The notes under the pieces were generated by a model. That model was not told where the DNA came from and did not search any database. It saw only the letters and a program-made list of their open reading frames with translations. DNA of 64,000 nt from Streptomyces bungoensis (GTDB lineage Bacteria > Actinomycetota > Actinomycetes > Streptomycetales > Streptomycetaceae). The DNA lies in contig NZ_KQ948869.1 of NCBI RefSeq assembly GCF_001514215.1, positions 111,440 to 175,439 of the forward strand. Reading direction: 5' to 3'. Positions 27,181 to 36,225 of the stretch are shown piece after piece. Made by a program: the position numbers and the translations under genes. The first letter of the stretch is position 1. Each line of letters starts with the position of its first letter.

Positions 27181-28130
27181 ATGATCGAGATGAACGCCAT
27201 CCGGGCACACCGCCGCGGCGGCCCGGAGCGGCTCGTCCACGAGACGGCCCCCGCCCGCAACCCGGTCCCGACGAGGTCCTCGTGGCCGTGCGGGCCGCGT
27301 CGGTGACCGCCGGTGAGCTCGGCTGGGACGCGACCTGGACCGACGGCTTCGACGGCTCGGGCCGCGACCGGACCCCCACCATCCCCTCGCACGAGTTCTC
27401 CGGCGTCGTGGCCGACCGCGGTGACGCCGTCACCGAATGGCAGCGAGGTGACGAGGTGTACGGGCTGATCCCGTTCACCCGCGACGGCGCCGCGGCCGAG
27501 TACGTCACCCTGCCCGCCGGCCTGGCGGCGGCCAAACCGCCCTCCCTGACCCACGAGCAGGCCGCGGCCGTGCCCCTGGCCGCGCTGACCGCCTGGCAGG
27601 CCCTGGTCGACCACGCCCACCTGCGCGCCGGCCGGCGCGTGCTCGTGCACGGTGGCGCCGGCGGGGTGGGGTCCTTCGTCGTGCAGATCGCCGCCGCGCT
27701 CGGTGCCGACGTCGCGGCCACCGTGGGCCCCGACGACCTGGACTTCGTACGCTCGCTCGGGGCCGCCACGGCCATCGACCACGTGCACCAGCGCTTCGAG
27801 GACCTGATCGACCCGGTGGACGTCGTCGTCGACCTGGTCGGAGGACCGGCACCGGCCAGGTCCTGGGACGTCCTCGCACCCGGCGGCGTACTGGTCGGCA
27901 TCGCGGCACCCCCCGACCCCCTGGAGGCCGAGCGCCGCGACGTCCGCGCGGTCTTCTTCGTCGTACGGCCCGACCGGACCGGCCTGGAGTCGATCACCCG
28001 GCTCATCGAGGACGGCCGCCTGATGCCTGCGGTGGACCGCGTGCTGCCCCTGGCCGAGGGACGGGCAGCCTACGAGGCCCTGGAGCGCGAACACCGGCGC
28101 GGAAAGGTCGTCCTGCGCATCGGCGGCTGA
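27181..28130 (+). pseudogene. NADP-dependent MDR oxidoreductase with 5' frameshift
   Basis: The natural start is ATG 27181 (ribosome site GAAGGAA) reading MIEMNAIRAHRRGGPERLVH. One base is missing near 27261-27265, after APARN. The rest of the enzyme continues in another frame: PDEVLVAVRAASVTAGELGW, Rossmann motif GGAGGVGSFVVQIAAALGA, to the stop at 28130. The full repaired product would be about 316 residues. If the sequence is right, translation could restart at GTG 27282, giving 282 residues without the first strand. A one-base sequencing error is an alternative. Confidence 0.65.
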
Positions 28131-28165
28131 AGGCTGCTCTCACGCCGACGCCCTCGGCCTTCGCG

Positions 28166-28891
28166 TCACCACGGCACCTCCCCCGCGTCGTCGAAGAAGC
28201 TGCCGGTCGGGCCGTCGTCGGGCAGGGTCGCGAGCCGGATCGCGGTCGCCGCGCCCTGCTGCGGGGTGCGGGTGCCGCGGAAACCGTTGAGGTCGGTCGC
28301 GCAGAAGCCGGGGCATGCGGCGTTGATCAGGACGTTCGTGTCGCGCAACTCCTTGGCGTACTGGACGGTGACGGCGTTGAGGAACGTCTTCGACGGCGCG
28401 TAGGCCACGGAGATCGGACCCGTTTCGGCGCCGGGAGTGGACTGCAGGGTGAGGGAGCCGACGCTGCTGGACACGTTCACGATCCGGGGCGACGCGGAGC
28501 GGCGCAGCAACGGCAGCATCGCGTTGGTGACTCGAATGACGCCGATGACGTTGGTCTCCACGGCCGCCCGCACCGTCGCGACGTCGACGCTGGTGGGCAT
28601 CTGCGGCGCGCAGCCGGTGATCCCGGCGTTGTTGACGAGCACGTCGAGGCGTCCGGCGCGGTCCTCGATCAGCCCGGCGGCGTCGCGCACGCTCGCGTCG
28701 TCGGTCACGTCGAGCGGTACGGCGAACGCGTCGACGCCTCCCGCCCTCAGCTTCGCCACGGCCGACTCGCGCCGCTCCTCGTTCCGGGCACCTACCCCGA
28801 CCGTCCAGCCGAGGGCGCCCAGACCGGCCGCGATCTCGTACCCGATTCCCTTGTTCGCGCCGGTGACCAGCGCGATCGTCTGTTCGCTCAT
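28166..28891 (-). CDS. Short-chain dehydrogenase/reductase (carbonyl reductase-like)
   Basis: A 241-residue SDR with TGANKGIG at the N-terminus, VNNAG, catalytic Ser in VSSSVG and YAPSK. The TGANKGIG form and the lack of a C-terminal DGG motif place it near carbonyl-reductase-like SDRs. It would use NADPH. ATG 28891 is preferred; ATG 28900 in frame is possible. It is divergent from the LysR gene, and the 106-bp gap holds a palindrome, so LysR control is likely. Confidence 0.88.
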   Translation of the reverse strand: MSEQTIALVTGANKGIGYEIAAGLGALGWTVGVGARNEERRESAVAKLRAGGVDAFAVPLDVTDDASVRDAAGLIEDRAGRLDVLVNNAGITGCAPQMPTSVDVATVRAAVETNVIGVIRVTNAMLPLLRRSASPRIVNVSSSVGSLTLQSTPGAETGPISVAYAPSKTFLNAVTVQYAKELRDTNVLINAACPGFCATDLNGFRGTRTPQQGAATAIRLATLPDDGPTGSFFDDAGEVPW

Positions 28892-28948
28892 ACGGCCCAT
28901 CCTGTCCGGGTGCGGCAGGAGCGGGCCAACACCGATCGAGTGGGCAGT

Positions 28949-28965
28949 GATACCGCACGGGTATC
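28949..28965. promoter_or_regulatory. LysR-type operator between the divergent genes
   Basis: GATACC (28949-28954), 5 bp, then GGTATC (28960-28965) is a perfect inverted repeat of the T-N11-A type. It lies between an SDR gene and its divergent LysR gene. Confidence 0.7.
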
Positions 28966-28997
28966 GATCCGGGAGGGCCGCCAAGTACCATGACGGC

Positions 28998-29846
28998 GTG
29001 GAGACACGAGAGCTGCGGTACTTCGTCGCCGTCGCCGAGGAACTGCACTTCGGGAGGGCCGCGCAGCGGCTCGGGATCGCGCAGCCTCCCCTGTCACGGG
29101 CGATCCGCCAGCTCGAACGACGTCTCGGGGCGGTGCTGCTGGAACGCACCAGCCGCACGGTGGTCCTGACGGAGGCGGGGTCGGTGCTCCTTCGGGAGGC
29201 CCGGGCGGCGCTGGACGCGGTCGAGGCCGCCGAGCGGCGGACCCGCCGCGCCGCCCTCGCCGCGACCGGTCACGCCGGCGTGGTCCTCGCCACGAAGGCC
29301 GGCGCGTCCAGCGAACTGCTGGCGAAACTGCTCGACGCCTACGCCGCCGAGACCGATGCGGTCACCGTCGACCTGGTCCTGTGCGGGCCCGCCGAACAGG
29401 AACGACTGCTGCGCAATGGCCAGGCCGACGTGGCTCTGCTGCACCGGCCGTTCGACTCGACGGCCGGGCTCGACACCGAGGTGCTCCGCACGGAGGGACA
29501 GGTGGTCATCCTGCCGGCCGGGCACCCCCTCACCACCCGGTCCCACGTGCGGGTGGCCGAGGTCAGCGACCTGCCCGACCTGCCGATGCCGCGCTGGCCC
29601 GGCCGCGACGGCACGTACCCGGACGGTCCCGGTCCGCGGGCTCGGGACCATGCGCAACTGCTCCAGCTGATCGCGCTCGGCCGCGCCTGCTGGATCGCGC
29701 CGGAGTCGTGCCGGGCCCAACTGCGCGACGATCTCGTCGCCGTACCGGTGCCGGACGCGCCGACGGTCACGACCGTGATCGCATGGCCGCCCCACAGCCG
29801 GTCCCGAGCCGTCGCCGGACTCGTCCGTGCCGCGACACGTCTCTGA
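28998..29846 (+). CDS. LysR-family transcriptional regulator
   Basis: A 282-residue LysR protein. The N-terminal winged helix (METRELRYFVAVAEELHFGR, PPLSRAIRQLERRLGAVLL) is followed by the substrate-binding-like effector domain. The start is GTG 28998. Divergence from the SDR gene and the palindrome between them suggest it activates that SDR when its effector is present. Confidence 0.9.
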   Translation: METRELRYFVAVAEELHFGRAAQRLGIAQPPLSRAIRQLERRLGAVLLERTSRTVVLTEAGSVLLREARAALDAVEAAERRTRRAALAATGHAGVVLATKAGASSELLAKLLDAYAAETDAVTVDLVLCGPAEQERLLRNGQADVALLHRPFDSTAGLDTEVLRTEGQVVILPAGHPLTTRSHVRVAEVSDLPDLPMPRWPGRDGTYPDGPGPRARDHAQLLQLIALGRACWIAPESCRAQLRDDLVAVPVPDAPTVTTVIAWPPHSRSRAVAGLVRAATRL

Positions 29847-30153
29847 GGGCCGCCTGCCGGCCGAGGCCCATGCGAGCGGGGCGGCGAGGTGGTTGCCGCT
29901 CCCGCCGGCTCGGCCGGTGCGGAAGGCCGTCGCCACGCCGGTCGGCGGTGTCCGCGTCTTCGGCGAGGTCCCCTCCGTCATCGCCGACCTGCGCGGTCCA
30001 CGCTTCGGCAGGACGGTCGCGCAGGCCTCCTGACCGGTCACGATTGCCCCTCCGGCCCCGGTGCCGCAGGCTGGACGCGGTACTGATCCGAGCAGCACGC
30101 TGCTCCGCGTACGTCCGGCGAGCGGAAACTGCACCGACCAAGGAGTACCGGCC
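29847..30153. other. Intergenic region, no convincing gene
   Basis: About 307 bp between the LysR gene and the DMT transporter gene. Open frames such as one near 29889 read Ala/Arg-rich sequence without a ribosome site. AAGGAG at 30140-30145 is the ribosome site of the transporter. Confidence 0.4.
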
Positions 30154-31062
30154 ATGGTTCTTTCCGTCATCCTCGCCGTCCTTGCGGCGTGCAGTAACGC
30201 GCTGGGGACAGTCCTGCAGCGGCGGGCGGCGCTGACCGTGCCGACATCGACGTCCCTGCGGCTCGGCCTCCTCCTGGATCTGCTTCGGACGCCGATCTGG
30301 CTGGCGGGCATCGTCGGCGTCATCGCCTCCGCGATCCTTCAGGCCCTGGCGCTGGTCTCCGGCTCGCTCGCCGCGGTGCAGCCCGTCTTCATCCTCGAAC
30401 TGCCGTTGGCTCTCGTGATCGGCGGTGCCGTCTTCCACGTGCACCGCTCCCGCAGGGCATGGTGGGCGGTGGCCTGCATCGCCGGGGGACTGGCCTTGTT
30501 CCTGTTCTCCCTCGCTCCTTCCGGCGGGAGCGACCAGGTGCCCGGACTGTGGTGGGTGCCGACGCTCCTGGTCGTCGGTGGCATCGCTGCGGTGCTCGTG
30601 CTCGTCGGAGCGCGCAGGCCGCTGGGCATGGTGCGCGCTGCCTGCCTGGCCGCGGGGGCGGCGCTCGGCAACGCCCTCACCGCCGCACTCATGAAATCGG
30701 CCATGGCTGTCCTGAGCGATCGGGGGCTCGGCGCCTTCCTCCTGCTGTGGCAGACGTATGCGTTCGCGGTGATCGGCGGTGCCTCCCTGTTCCTCCTGAG
30801 CACCGCCATGCAGGCCGGCCCCCTCATCGCCTCGCAGCCCGCGCTGACGCTGACGGATGCCGTGACCGGTGTCCTCCTGGGCGTCACGATCTACGGCGAG
30901 GAATCCCGAACGGGAATGTGGCTCGTCCCGGCCCTACTGGGGTTCGGCCTGCTCACCTACGGAGTCTTCGCGCTCTCACGTACCCGCTGCATGGCGAACT
31001 GTCTCCAGGTGGACGAGGCGGGCGAGCAGACCCGTGACACAGCAGAACACGCCCCGGCCTGA
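30154..31062 (+). CDS. DMT-superfamily membrane transporter
   Basis: A 302-residue integral membrane protein with about ten hydrophobic helices, an internal repeat and short loops, as in EamA/DMT-type exporters. There is no signal peptide and the C-terminal tail (EAGEQTRDTAEHAPA) is hydrophilic. The substrate cannot be inferred. The start follows AAGGAG, 8 bp upstream. The NTF2-like gene follows 50 bp downstream and may be in the same unit. Confidence 0.8.
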   Translation: MVLSVILAVLAACSNALGTVLQRRAALTVPTSTSLRLGLLLDLLRTPIWLAGIVGVIASAILQALALVSGSLAAVQPVFILELPLALVIGGAVFHVHRSRRAWWAVACIAGGLALFLFSLAPSGGSDQVPGLWWVPTLLVVGGIAAVLVLVGARRPLGMVRAACLAAGAALGNALTAALMKSAMAVLSDRGLGAFLLLWQTYAFAVIGGASLFLLSTAMQAGPLIASQPALTLTDAVTGVLLGVTIYGEESRTGMWLVPALLGFGLLTYGVFALSRTRCMANCLQVDEAGEQTRDTAEHAPA

Positions 31063-31112
31063 GATCGACAGACCGGTGACCGGCCGCAGTTGCGCGCACG
31101 ATGGGAGACGCC

Positions 31113-31586
31113 ATGTCCGAGAAACCCCGCCCCCCGCTTCCCCCGTTCACCCGGGAGACCGCCGTGGAGAAGGTCCGGCTGGCCGAGGACGGCTGGAACA
31201 CCCGGGACCCCGAAAGGGTCGCCCAGGCCTACACCGTGGATTCCCGCTGGAGGAACCGCGCCGAATTCGTCACCGGCCGTGAGGAGATCATCGCCTTCCT
31301 CACGCGCAAGTGGAAACGCGAACTCGACTACCGGCTCATCAAGGAACTCTGGGCGTTCGACGGAAACCGCATCGCGGTGCGCTTCGCCTACGAGTGCCAT
31401 GACGACTCGGGTAATTGGTTCCGCTCCTACGGGAACGAGAACTGGGAGTTCGACGGCGACGGACTGATGCGCCGCCGTCACGCATCCATCAACGACCTGC
31501 CCACCAAGGACTCCGAGCGAAAGTTCCACTGGCCGCTGGGCCGCCGCCCGGACGATCACCCGGGTCTCAGCGACCTCGATCTCTGA
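31113..31586 (+). CDS. NTF2-like protein (DUF1348 family)
   Basis: A 157-residue protein with the cone-shaped NTF2-like fold sequence of DUF1348: AEDGWNTRDPERVAQAYT, SRWRNRAEFVTGREEI, KRELDYRLIKELWAFDGNRI, RYASIND-like RRHASIND. Family members are small cytoplasmic proteins of unknown or SnoaL-like function. ATG 31113 has GGGAG at correct spacing; ATG 31101 is upstream in frame. Confidence 0.85.
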   Translation: MSEKPRPPLPPFTRETAVEKVRLAEDGWNTRDPERVAQAYTVDSRWRNRAEFVTGREEIIAFLTRKWKRELDYRLIKELWAFDGNRIAVRFAYECHDDSGNWFRSYGNENWEFDGDGLMRRRHASINDLPTKDSERKFHWPLGRRPDDHPGLSDLDL

Positions 31587-31758
31587 CCGACCCGGGCTCA
31601 ACGGGGGACAGGGCGCACGCTGTGGCCGCGAGTCGTGCGCGGTGGGAGCATGGGCGGGAGAGAACGCGAGGCGCGGACGCCCCGTCGGCCCGGGCGGGGA
31701 GCAGTTTCCCACCACCGACCCACCCACCCACCGACCCACCGATCCGGAGGTGGAGCCG

Positions 31759-33525
31759 ATGGCGACTTTGATCTCCGTCAACGTCGGAACACCCAAGGAC
31801 GTTTCCTGGCAGGGCTCCACCGTCCACACGGGCGTGTGGAAGCAATCCGTGCACGGCCCCAGAATGGTCCGGCGTCTCAACATAGACGGCGACGGACAAG
31901 GTGATCTCAACGGCCACGGAGGAGAGCAGCGTGCCGTCCTGGTGTACCAACTCGAGTCGTACGAGTACTGGCGGCAAGAACTGAGGAGAGACGATCTCAC
32001 CCACGGGAACTTCGGTGAGAATCTCACCGTCGAGGGCATGTCGGACGCGGAGGTGTGTATCGGCGACCGGTATCGCATCGGCGATGCGACCTTCGAGGTC
32101 ACACAGCCTCGCGTGACGTGCTATCGCGTGGGTATGCGCCTGCGTGAACCGCGGATGGCGGCCCTCTTGGTGGCTCATCGCCGCCCCGGTTTCTACATGC
32201 GCGTCCTCACCGAAGGAGAGATCGAGGCCGGCGACGAGATCGTGAAGATCGCCGACGGGCCCGAGAAGATGACCGTAGCCGACATGGACGGTCTGCTCTA
32301 TCTGCCGGGCCACCCGCGAGCGGAACTCATGCGCGGGCTGCGCATTCCCGCGCTGAGCCCAGGGTGGAAGTCGTCCCTGCAAGCCCTCTTGGACGGGGCC
32401 GGCGACCCCGCCGCCGGCAACCGCGGGCTCACCGGCGCGGCGACCAGTCCACCGCCGGCCTGGCCAGGGTTCCGCCCGTTGAAGGTCGCCCGCATCGAAC
32501 CGGAAACCAGCACTATCTTCTCTCTTGTCCTCACGTCGCCCGACGGCGATCCCCTGCCGCCCGGCCGACCAGGGCAGTTCATCACGCTGAGGCTCCGGCC
32601 GGCACCCGACGGGCCGCCGCTGATCCGCACGTACTCCCTCTCCGGTCAGCCGGGTGCCCCCGAGTACCGCATCAGCGTCAAGCAGGAACCCCACGGAGCC
32701 GCCAGCGGGCACTTGCGCCGGAACGTCAGAGAGGGGCATCTCCTGGACGTCGGTGCGCCCCGCGGCACGTTCATCCTTGCCGAAGGCGGAAATCCGGTCC
32801 TGCTCGTGTCCGCCGGCGTCGGAGCGACCCCGGTCCTCGCCATGCTGCACGCCTTGGCGGAAGCGGGCTCGCAGCGCCAGGTCTGGTGGTTGCACGGGGC
32901 CCGGAACAGCGTAAGTCAGCCGTTCAGGCAAGAGGTTCGCGCATTGCTGGAACGCTTGCCTTCCGCTCACATGCACATCGCCTACAGCAGTCCGCGGGCC
33001 GAAGACCGGTTCGGCGTGGATTACGCGGCCGTGGGACGTCTTACCGCGGACCAGATCAGCGGTATCGGACTGCCCGCCGATGCCGATGCCTACCTCTGCG
33101 GACCGGTCGCCTTCATGGACAGCCTGTCCGAAGCGCTGACAGGCCTGGGTATCGCGCCGGAGCGCATACACACCGAGGTCTTCGGAACTCTTTCCGCCAT
33201 CCGGCCGGGGGTGACGGCGGTAACTCCGCGGGCTCCGCACCGGCCTGCTCGTCCACCCGGTCCGGGGACAGGGCCCATGGTCTCCTTCGCGCGCAGCGGC
33301 CTCTCCGTCCCATGGGACGCGGGCTACCACACCCTCCTCGAACTCGCCGAGGCGTGCGACGTACCGACCCGGTGGTCCTGCCGGACGGGCGTCTGCCACA
33401 CCTGTGAGACGGCCCTCCTCTCGGGAAGCGTCGACTACTCACCCGAACCCATCGACGTCCCCGCGGAGGGAAACGTCCTGCCCTGCTGCTCCCAGCCGTC
33501 GACGGATTCCGTACTGGACCTGTGA
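31759..33525 (+). CDS. MOSC / ferredoxin reductase / ferredoxin fusion enzyme
   Basis: A 588-residue three-domain protein. Residues 20-190 are a MOSC domain with the conserved Cys in PRVTCYRVG (YiiM-like, molybdenum cofactor or sulfur handling). Residues 235-480 are an FNR module: FAD motif RTYSLSG and NAD motif VGATPVLAML. Residues 505-588 are a plant-type [2Fe-2S] ferredoxin: CRTGVCHTC plus a distal Cys in NVLPCC. Electrons should flow from NAD(P)H through FAD and the cluster to the MOSC site, as proposed for N-hydroxylated substrate reduction. The start follows GGAGGTGGAG. It ends inside the antisense GNAT gene (91-bp overlap). Confidence 0.9.
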   Translation: MATLISVNVGTPKDVSWQGSTVHTGVWKQSVHGPRMVRRLNIDGDGQGDLNGHGGEQRAVLVYQLESYEYWRQELRRDDLTHGNFGENLTVEGMSDAEVCIGDRYRIGDATFEVTQPRVTCYRVGMRLREPRMAALLVAHRRPGFYMRVLTEGEIEAGDEIVKIADGPEKMTVADMDGLLYLPGHPRAELMRGLRIPALSPGWKSSLQALLDGAGDPAAGNRGLTGAATSPPPAWPGFRPLKVARIEPETSTIFSLVLTSPDGDPLPPGRPGQFITLRLRPAPDGPPLIRTYSLSGQPGAPEYRISVKQEPHGAASGHLRRNVREGHLLDVGAPRGTFILAEGGNPVLLVSAGVGATPVLAMLHALAEAGSQRQVWWLHGARNSVSQPFRQEVRALLERLPSAHMHIAYSSPRAEDRFGVDYAAVGRLTADQISGIGLPADADAYLCGPVAFMDSLSEALTGLGIAPERIHTEVFGTLSAIRPGVTAVTPRAPHRPARPPGPGTGPMVSFARSGLSVPWDAGYHTLLELAEACDVPTRWSCRTGVCHTCETALLSGSVDYSPEPIDVPAEGNVLPCCSQPSTDSVLDL

Positions 33526-34529
33526 AGCCCGGACCTCTCCCGCGGCATCGGCGAACCGGGGCAGCGGGGCGCCGGCCCGTGGACGAAGCCGGCCCGGCGG
33601 CGAAGAGGTGTGCAGGAGGTCCGCAGGTTCTTGCGGTAGACCGTGGAGCTGTGCCGAACCGTCATGCCCACACGTAGGTACAGGGCGAGCGCCCCGGTGT
33701 CAGAGTGCGTCGCGAGGGTGCAGGTCCGCCTGCCCTGCCGATGGAAGGCGCGGAAGGCGTGACGCAGCAGCAGGCGGGCGATGCCCCGATTCCGGTGGTC
33801 ACGGTGCACGGCGACCTCCTCGACATAGCCTTCGCCGCTCTCTGGGAGGTCCAACGAGATGGCGGCGCCGACCAGTTGGGTGCCGTTGAACGCCAGTGCT
33901 GACATCGTGGGGGCGAAAGCGGGGCGTTCGACGGTGTGCTGGGCCCACTCGGAGTAGGACTTGCGCCGCTGCTGCCATTCGTCGAAGGCGTCCTCGACGA
34001 GCTGGTGCGCGGCATGCTCGTCGCCGGAGCGGAACGGCCTCACCATGATGCCCGCAGGCGGCTCGGGTACCGCCGGCTCGTCGGACATGGCGAACTCCAG
34101 CAGCCATTCGGTCACCATCGGCTCGTATCCGCGGGAGCGCAGCAGTGCGACGGCGTCCGTGTCGTCGTCCGGCACGGTCTGGACGATCTGTTCGCTCCCT
34201 GCCTGGCGGGCCCTGGCCTCGGCCCAGTCCAGCAGCACGGTCCCGAGACCGCGGCCCCGGTGCCGGGGGTGGACGTCCACCTCGCAGCGCCGGTTCACCC
34301 AGGCACGAGCGGCCGGCCGGCCCGCCTCGTCGTGGATCAGCAGGGTGTCCAGCTCCGGGATCAGTCCCGGCCGGGCGAGGACGGCAGCGATGCCCCCGGG
34401 GTCGGTCCGCACCCGGCCGTGCACCTCACGCTCGCAAGCCGCGACGAGGCGATGGATGGCGCTGATGTCCTCGGCTGTCGCTGGGGCCGCCCGATAGCCC
34501 GGAGGTAAGCCGGGCACGAGGTCTGGCAT
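33435..34529 (-). CDS. Tandem GNAT acetyltransferase with extended C-terminus
   Basis: A 364-residue protein with two GNAT halves. The first acetyl-CoA motif is VHPRHRGRGLGTVLLDWA, the second VHRDHRNRGIARLLLRHA. The family usually ends soon after SSTVYRKNL. Here a further 60 residues, basic and Pro/Arg-rich, run to TGA 33435 and cover the 3' end of the MOSC-fusion gene on the other strand. A lost stop codon is the likely cause. A TTA codon at residue 8 (34506-34508) suggests bldA influence. ATG 34529 follows GGGAGAG. Confidence 0.82.
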   Translation of the reverse strand: MPDLVPGLPPGYRAAPATAEDISAIHRLVAACEREVHGRVRTDPGGIAAVLARPGLIPELDTLLIHDEAGRPAARAWVNRRCEVDVHPRHRGRGLGTVLLDWAEARARQAGSEQIVQTVPDDDTDAVALLRSRGYEPMVTEWLLEFAMSDEPAVPEPPAGIMVRPFRSGDEHAAHQLVEDAFDEWQQRRKSYSEWAQHTVERPAFAPTMSALAFNGTQLVGAAISLDLPESGEGYVEEVAVHRDHRNRGIARLLLRHAFRAFHRQGRRTCTLATHSDTGALALYLRVGMTVRHSSTVYRKNLRTSCTPLRRRAGFVHGPAPRCPGSPMPRERSGLHRSSTESVDGWEQQGRTFPSAGTSMGSGE

Positions 34530-34737
34530 CGGTGGACTCTCCCAGGACGTCGGATCGGGCACGGTCCGGCGGTCGCCGGCCAGGCACGGCACGGCGACAG
34601 TGTTCCCCTCCGGCTGGGGCGGATCAAAGCATTAACCGGAGCGACACCCGATCTCCGGCCCGTCCGGCGACAGCGCTGCCATCGAACGGCACCGGACAGC
34701 GGCGCCTCCCGAAGTGCTTGACGTGCCCTGTCCGTCA

Positions 34738-35400
34738 TCAGAACAACTTCCAGTGGCCCTCCGAGACCACTTCGACGGTCCCGTCGGCGACCTTGATGGC
34801 GGTCTGCTCGTCGATCGCGTACGCCGGACCCGGCATCCCGGCCGCCCATCGTGTCGCCGCGGCCATGGTGTTGTCCGGACACGCCGGATGATCCAGGTGC
34901 GGGAAGATCGAAAAATCGACCACGCCCAGCGTGCTGTCGCCGCCGGCGGGCGGCTTCCAGCCCACGAAGTCCTCCCCGATGCGGGGGGTCATCACCATGC
35001 TCCCGGCGCTGAGGCCCACGTAGACCGTGTCGGGCAGCGACGGCAGGAGGTCGGCCAGACCGGACTCCCGCATCCAGTGGCACAGGTACAGCGCGTCACC
35101 GCCGTTGACCAGCAGGACGTCGGCTTCCCTCACCCAGGACACCCAGCGCGCCTTGTCGATGCTGGGCAGCGCCGTGAGCTCCAGCACGCCCACCGATTTC
35201 CACCCCAGCCCGGTCATGGGGTGGGGGGATCGTCCGCTGATGAATCGCCATGGTCCGCCCGGATCGGCGTCGGGGCTCCCGTACCCCGCGGTGGGGATGC
35301 AGAGGGCGCTGGACTCGGCGATCGGCTTACCCAGGAGGTCGACCAGCGCAGCCTTGATGCTCGCGTTCTTGATCCCGGAGTCGGTGAGGAGAAGCTTCAT
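34738..35400 (-). CDS. Peptidase E-like serine peptidase (S51)
   Basis: A 220-residue protein of the S51/dipeptidase E family in the class I glutamine amidotransferase-like fold. The nucleophile Ser is in VGLSAGSM. GGDALYL is the oxyanion-side loop, and IFPHLDHP and AIDEQTAI are conserved. It may cleave Asp-X dipeptides or act as a cyanophycinase-like enzyme. The start is at one of two adjacent ATGs; 35400 has better spacing to GGAAGGA. It stands alone. Confidence 0.88.
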   Translation of the reverse strand: MKLLLTDSGIKNASIKAALVDLLGKPIAESSALCIPTAGYGSPDADPGGPWRFISGRSPHPMTGLGWKSVGVLELTALPSIDKARWVSWVREADVLLVNGGDALYLCHWMRESGLADLLPSLPDTVYVGLSAGSMVMTPRIGEDFVGWKPPAGGDSTLGVVDFSIFPHLDHPACPDNTMAAATRWAAGMPGPAYAIDEQTAIKVADGTVEVVSEGHWKLF

Positions 35401-35580
35401 CATGTCCTTCCCGAGGTACTGGGGCGCGTATCGGGTCGTGAGCAGTGAGCACCGCAGCTTATGCGGAAACGGTGCCGCCAGGCAGGCAGCGCGGCCTGAG
35501 GGTTCCGGCCGCGTGCCCTCCGGCGGCAGGCGTCCCGTCCGTTCGCGCTCCCCGCTTTCCTGGGCCGACCCGGTTCGATC

Positions 35581-35644
35581 CTAGCATTGCTAGACAAGAG
35601 AGCGGCAGCAGGTCTAGCGTTGCCTCATCGCCTAGCGGTGCTAG
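35581..35644. promoter_or_regulatory. Three CTAGC operator copies upstream of DUF1772 gene
   Basis: CTAGCATTGCTAG (35581-35593) and CTAGCGGTGCTAG (35632-35644) are perfect 5-bp palindromes with 3-bp centres. A third half-site CTAGCGTTGC lies at 35614-35623. The cognate regulator is not encoded next to the site. Confidence 0.75.
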
Positions 35645-35662
35645 ATCCATGGAGGGGTCGTC

Positions 35663-36109
35663 ATGTTCGAGGCACTTGAGGTCGTCACCACTGTGGTCGT
35701 CGGCCTGATGGTGGGGGTGGAGTTCTCCGTCGCCTTCGTCATCAACCCGATCCTCAACGCACTCCCCGAGGACAGCGGCTTGCTCGGCCGCGCCCACGGG
35801 GGCCGGATGCTCGGCGCCCTGATGCCGGTCTGGTACATCGGCTCGCTCGTCCTGAGCGCGGTCTGGGCCATCGTCGGATGGCACCACGACGGCGCCGGCC
35901 TCGTCGTCATCGCCGGCGCGCTGCTGATCTCGAGCGTGGTCATGTCGCTCCTGCTGCTCGTCCCGATCAACAACCGGGGCAAGACGTGGACGCCCGAGAA
36001 CCGGCCCGAGGACTGGAAGGAGCAGATGAACCGCTGGGACCGCTTCCACTACGTCCGCGTAGCCGTCATCATCGCCTCCTTCGCCCTGCTGGTCGCCGCC
36101 CTCGTCTGA
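35663..36109 (+). CDS. DUF1772 family membrane protein
   Basis: A 148-residue protein with four membrane helices and the DUF1772/anthrone-oxygenase-like pattern: FSVAFVINPIL, MLGALMPVWYIGS, PINNRGKTWTPENRPEDWKE, MNRWDRFHYVRV. Members include anthrone oxygenase-like enzymes and proteins of unknown function. Its start is 19 bp after the last CTAGC palindrome, so it is tightly regulated, probably by a MarR- or TetR-type protein encoded elsewhere. Confidence 0.85.
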   Translation: MFEALEVVTTVVVGLMVGVEFSVAFVINPILNALPEDSGLLGRAHGGRMLGALMPVWYIGSLVLSAVWAIVGWHHDGAGLVVIAGALLISSVVMSLLLLVPINNRGKTWTPENRPEDWKEQMNRWDRFHYVRVAVIIASFALLVAALV

Positions 36110-36169
36110 GCCCGCGGGCCGCCACCGCGCTGGTGGCGCGCGATCCCCCGCTTCCCGGGCGGCAGCGGG

Positions 36170-36198
36170 CCACCGACCTACCGACATCTGGTCGGTGG
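36170..36198. terminator. Terminator between convergent genes
   Basis: CCACCGACC (36170-36178) and GGTCGGTGG (36190-36198) form a 9-bp stem with an 11-nt loop between convergent genes. A smaller stem GCCACC/GGTGGC lies at 36121-36137. Confidence 0.7.
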
Positions 36199-36225
36199 AC
36201 CTGCCACCCGGGACTGACCCGGCGG

